A stretch of DNA of 64,000 nucleotides from DATFMP01 sp035266845 (GTDB lineage: Bacteria > SAR324 > JACQKK01): the NCBI GenBank assembly GCA_035266845.1, contig DATFMP010000103.1:83325-147324 (forward strand), in the 5' to 3' direction. The position numbers were made by a program, and so were the translations under genes. Positions 61,419 through 64,000 of this stretch are shown here, piece after piece; the first letter of the stretch is position 1; every line of letters begins with the position of its first letter. The notes under the pieces were generated by a model. That model had not been told where the DNA came from. It was given only the letters and a program-made list of their open reading frames with translations, and did no database searches.

Positions 61419-62639
61419 ATGGACTCGCTGATCGTCGCCGCGGCACAAGCACTGGCGGCCGGTGACCCGCTGGGCGCGCTGAAGCGCGTCGCCCTGCACG
61501 ACGATCCGTCCGCACTCGCGCTGCGGGGCATCGCCATGGCGCAGCTTGGCGACCTCGCCCGCGCCAACGCGCTGCTCAAGCGCGCGGCACGCGCCTTCGG
61601 CAAGCAAGAGGTGGTGGCCCGCGCCCGGTGTGTCGTCGCCGAAGCCGAGGTCGCGCTGGCCCTGCGCGAGCTCCGCTGGCCCGCCAACAAGCTGCAGGAA
61701 GCGCGGGCGACGCTCGAGGCGCGGGGCGACCGCGTCAACGCCGCGCACGCACGGACGCTCGAGGTGCGGCGCCTGCTGCTGATCGGGCGCCTTGATGAGG
61801 CAGAACATGCGCTGGCCGGGTTCGACCCCGCGCCGATGCCCCCGGCGTCGCGGGCCGTCTACGAGGTGGTCGTCGCGGGGATTGCCATCCGGCGGTTGCG
61901 AACGAAGGCCGCCCGCACGGCGTTCGCCCGGGCCGCGCTCGCCGCACGCGAGGCGGGCATTCCGGCGCTGATCGCGGAGGTCGAGCACGCGGCGCGCGTC
62001 ATGGATACGCCGGCCGCCCGCCTGATCGCGGGTGGAGAAGAGCGGCCCGTCCTGCTCGAAGCGGTGGCAGCGCTGCTGGCGTCAGGGGCGTTGATCGTGG
62101 ATGCGACGCGCCACGTCGTGCGCACCGCGGACACGGTGGTGCCGCTGGCGACGCGCCCCGTGCTGTTCGCGCTCGCGCGGACGCTGGGCGAAGCCTGGCC
62201 GGGCGACGCGCCGAGGGACGCGCTGCTCGCCGATGCATTCCAGGCCCGGCACGCCGATGAATCGCATCGGGCCCGCCTACGCGTGGAGATCGGGCGCCTG
62301 CGCCGGGCGATCCGGTCGCTGGCCGGCGTGCACGCAACGAAGCGGGGCTTCGCCTTGGCCCCGCATGACGGACGCGAGGTGGCGGTGCTGGTGCCCCCCG
62401 TCGAAGGGCAGAATGCCGCCGTGCTCGCCCTGCTCGCCGACGGCGAGCTGTGGTCCAGCTCGGCCCTGGCGATTGCGCTCGGCATCAGCCCACGTACGGT
62501 ACAGCGCGCGCTGGAGCAGCTTGCGGACGCGGGGCAGGTGCAGGCGTTCGGCCGCGGACGTGCACGGCGCTGGACCACGCCGCCCGTGCCGGGATTCTCG
62601 ACAATTTTGTTACTCCCCGGTCCGCTGCCGATCGACTAG
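61419..62639 (+). CDS. Putative transcriptional regulator with helical repeats and C-terminal HTH
   Basis: A 406-residue protein. Residues 1-190 are Ala-rich paired helices resembling TPR repeats (ALAALGD-like GALKRVALHDDPSALALRGI). A central part (residues about 215-320) follows, and the C-terminus ends in a helix-turn-helix SSSALAIALGISPRTVQRAL. It may regulate the divergent membrane/DUF899 genes, since their starts are only about 100 bases apart. Confidence 0.75.
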   Translation: MDSLIVAAAQALAAGDPLGALKRVALHDDPSALALRGIAMAQLGDLARANALLKRAARAFGKQEVVARARCVVAEAEVALALRELRWPANKLQEARATLEARGDRVNAAHARTLEVRRLLLIGRLDEAEHALAGFDPAPMPPASRAVYEVVVAGIAIRRLRTKAARTAFARAALAAREAGIPALIAEVEHAARVMDTPAARLIAGGEERPVLLEAVAALLASGALIVDATRHVVRTADTVVPLATRPVLFALARTLGEAWPGDAPRDALLADAFQARHADESHRARLRVEIGRLRRAIRSLAGVHATKRGFALAPHDGREVAVLVPPVEGQNAAVLALLADGELWSSSALAIALGISPRTVQRALEQLADAGQVQAFGRGRARRWTTPPVPGFSTILLLPGPLPID

Positions 62640-62648
62640 GGTAAGGGT

Positions 62649-63278
62649 ATGAAACCTACGCAAGCGCAAATCCTGCGCGAATACGGCCCCTTTCCGGGTG
62701 CCGACCAGGTGAACGGCGTCACCTGCGACGGCCGGCATGTCTGGTTCGCGGCCGGCGACAAGCTCCACGCCTTCGATCCCCAGAGCGGCCAGGCGGTGCG
62801 CACGCTGGACGTCGCCGCGCATGCGGGCACCGCCTTCGATGGGCAGCACCTGTACCAGATCGCCGAGGATCGCATCCACAAGATCGATCCGCAGACGGGC
62901 CGGGTGCTCGCCACGATCCCGGCACCCGGGGGCGGCGGCGACTCCGGGCTGGCCTGGGCCGAAGGGACGCTGTGGGTCGGGCAGCACCAGGGCCGCAAGA
63001 TCCACCAGGTCGATCCGCAAACCGGCGCCATCCTGCGCACCCTGGAATCCAACCGCTTCGTCACCGGGGTCACGTGGGTCGACCACGAGCTGTGGCACGG
63101 CACCTGGGAGGCCGATCAGAGCGACCTGCGGCGCATCGATCCGCAGACCGGCGCGGTACTGGAGCGGATCGAGCTGCCCGCCGGCACCGGCGTCTCCGGA
63201 CTCGAGGCCGACGGCGACCGGTTCTATTGCGGCGGCGGCGACAGCGCCAAGGTGCGCGCCATTCGTCGTCCCCGCTAG
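62649..63278 (+). CDS. Beta-propeller repeat protein (glutaminyl cyclase/Vgb-like)
   Basis: A 209-residue protein of YVTN/Vgb-like blades with repeated IDPQTGRVLATI, VDPQTGAILRTL and IDPQTGAVLERI. No signal peptide is seen. It follows the regulator by 9 bases and may bind a small ligand. Enzymatic function is not supported by motifs. Confidence 0.75.
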   Translation: MKPTQAQILREYGPFPGADQVNGVTCDGRHVWFAAGDKLHAFDPQSGQAVRTLDVAAHAGTAFDGQHLYQIAEDRIHKIDPQTGRVLATIPAPGGGGDSGLAWAEGTLWVGQHQGRKIHQVDPQTGAILRTLESNRFVTGVTWVDHELWHGTWEADQSDLRRIDPQTGAVLERIELPAGTGVSGLEADGDRFYCGGGDSAKVRAIRRPR

Positions 63279-63325
63279 GGCGTCCGCGAAGGCGGGCAGC
63301 TTCCCGTCGGGCAGACAGGGGCGCC

Positions 63326-63440
63326 CCGCCGCTTTCCTTGCTTTACCTGCACGCCCAATCGCGCTATTTGAATAGGAACGCCGCCCGTTCCTGGGAAGAA
63401 TGACCACCGCACTCGGGGGAGTTCACGGTGGAAATAGGCC
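63326..63440. repeat. Direct repeat C, right copy
   Basis: Second copy of 59974-60088. The following stretch to 63789 shows no gene that I trust. Confidence 0.65.
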
Positions 63441-63789
63441 GCGATCCCCGATTTTCTCAGCGCCGCTCCGATCCGCCTTGCGCGACGGGGTGTGTCTTTC
63501 TGGCCGGTCGGCAGGTCTGCCCGCCCGTTGAGACCTTCGGCGCTCCGTTGCCCAGTCAGCCGCAGGATTCTTGCCATTGGCGGGCGAAATCCGGGCATCG
63601 GCTGCCAGGGCCCGCTTTCCCGTCAAACGCGCGTCAATCGGCGTTCTGGCGCCTTTTCCTGCGCCCGGATTCTTACCGGATTCTCGGCCTTGCCTGCATT
63701 CGAAACGCGGGTGGGTCAGCGCCTTCGTGGCTGAGGGGACACTGAGTGCGAAACTCGTACGATTTTGCGATGCGCTGCCGGGCTACCTA

Positions 63790-64000
63790 ATGAGCTTTCC
63801 CCATTTCCTCTCGCCCGAAATCATTGGAGCTTCTCTCGTTATTGGCTCTGCTGTAATCTCAGGATTTTTTGTGTCGAACGTCGAAAGAGCCAAACAGCGT
63901 TATGACGCCAAGATTGCCGAAATTGACAAGCAACTTTCCAAAGCCCAGGAGGCTATCGGGAGAAGCTATCAGTTTTACGACCCTGCGCTTACAAGACTTG
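63790..64000 (+). CDS. Membrane-anchored protein, truncated by the window end
   Basis: ATG 63790 opens a frame that runs past base 64000 (70 codons seen). A membrane helix (EIIGASLVIGSAVISGFFVS) is followed by a charged coiled coil (VERAKQRYDAKIAEIDKQLS). Base composition is close to even, clearly lower in GC than the rest of the window, suggesting recent acquisition. Confidence 0.65.
   Translation, partial: MSFPHFLSPEIIGASLVIGSAVISGFFVSNVERAKQRYDAKIAEIDKQLSKAQEAIGRSYQFYDPALTRL

Noticed and set aside
48000..64000. Integrase, transposase or CRISPR array explaining the repeats
   Set aside because: No recombinase motifs and no regularly spaced short repeats were found in the visible part of the region.

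Overview
The window is GC-rich chromosomal DNA from a Gram-negative bacterium, most likely a Gammaproteobacterium. LpxC, a seven-gene set for 4-amino-arabinose lipid A modification, an FTR1 iron permease, bactofilin, a DUF1820 protein, a type II citrate synthase and class A RNase P RNA all fit. I cannot name the species. Most genes are ordinary proteobacterial chromosome, closely packed, often with ATGA or GTGA overlaps.

Layout. 1-3.2 kb: envelope operon (membrane coiled-coil protein, bactofilin, exported TPR protein cut by the window edge). 3.4-10.6 kb: amidotransferase, ClC transporter, hydrolase, phosphoesterase, lpxC and two unknown proteins. 10.7-16.3 kb: porin-like protein, DUF1820, an orphan sigma-54 response regulator, citrate synthase. 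16.5-19.8 kb: an overlapping four-gene unknown cluster, a rhodanese and rnpB. 19.8-25.5 kb: the most unusual locus, a minus-strand operon grdB - grdE - rhodanese - grdC - grdA resembling clostridial glycine/sarcosine/betaine reductase. Both grdB and grdA have an in-frame UGA at the family selenocysteine position, each followed by a hairpin suited to be a bacterial SECIS. The GrdE-like subunit appears to lack the cysteine that becomes the pyruvoyl group in clostridia, grdD is absent, and a rhodanese sits inside the operon, so the substrate and product are probably not those of classical glycine reductase. An FNR-like site lies upstream. 26-29 kb: a large GNAT/NDP-forming acyl-CoA synthetase fusion. 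29.6-32.4 kb: tRNA-Leu(GAG) and a cation-chloride cotransporter-like protein.

33.7-42.6 kb: arnT-arnT-arnB-arnC-formyltransferase-decarboxylase-arnD, an L-Ara4N locus with tandem arnT paralogues and a split arnA. 42.8-47.8 kb: small membrane and lipoproteins, a Fur-box-preceded cupredoxin/FTR1 iron pair, cupin, DODA-type dioxygenase and SDR.

48-64 kb looks accessory: a BsuBI/PstI-type restriction-modification pair, a lipoprotein with ankyrin repeats, an ArsR-SRPBCC regulator, an IclR/HAD/aminotransferase/UPF0261 group, a DUF899 group, and a low-GC membrane ORF cut by the window end. Three groups here are bracketed by direct repeats, as if assembled as cassettes. No integrase, transposase or CRISPR array was seen.
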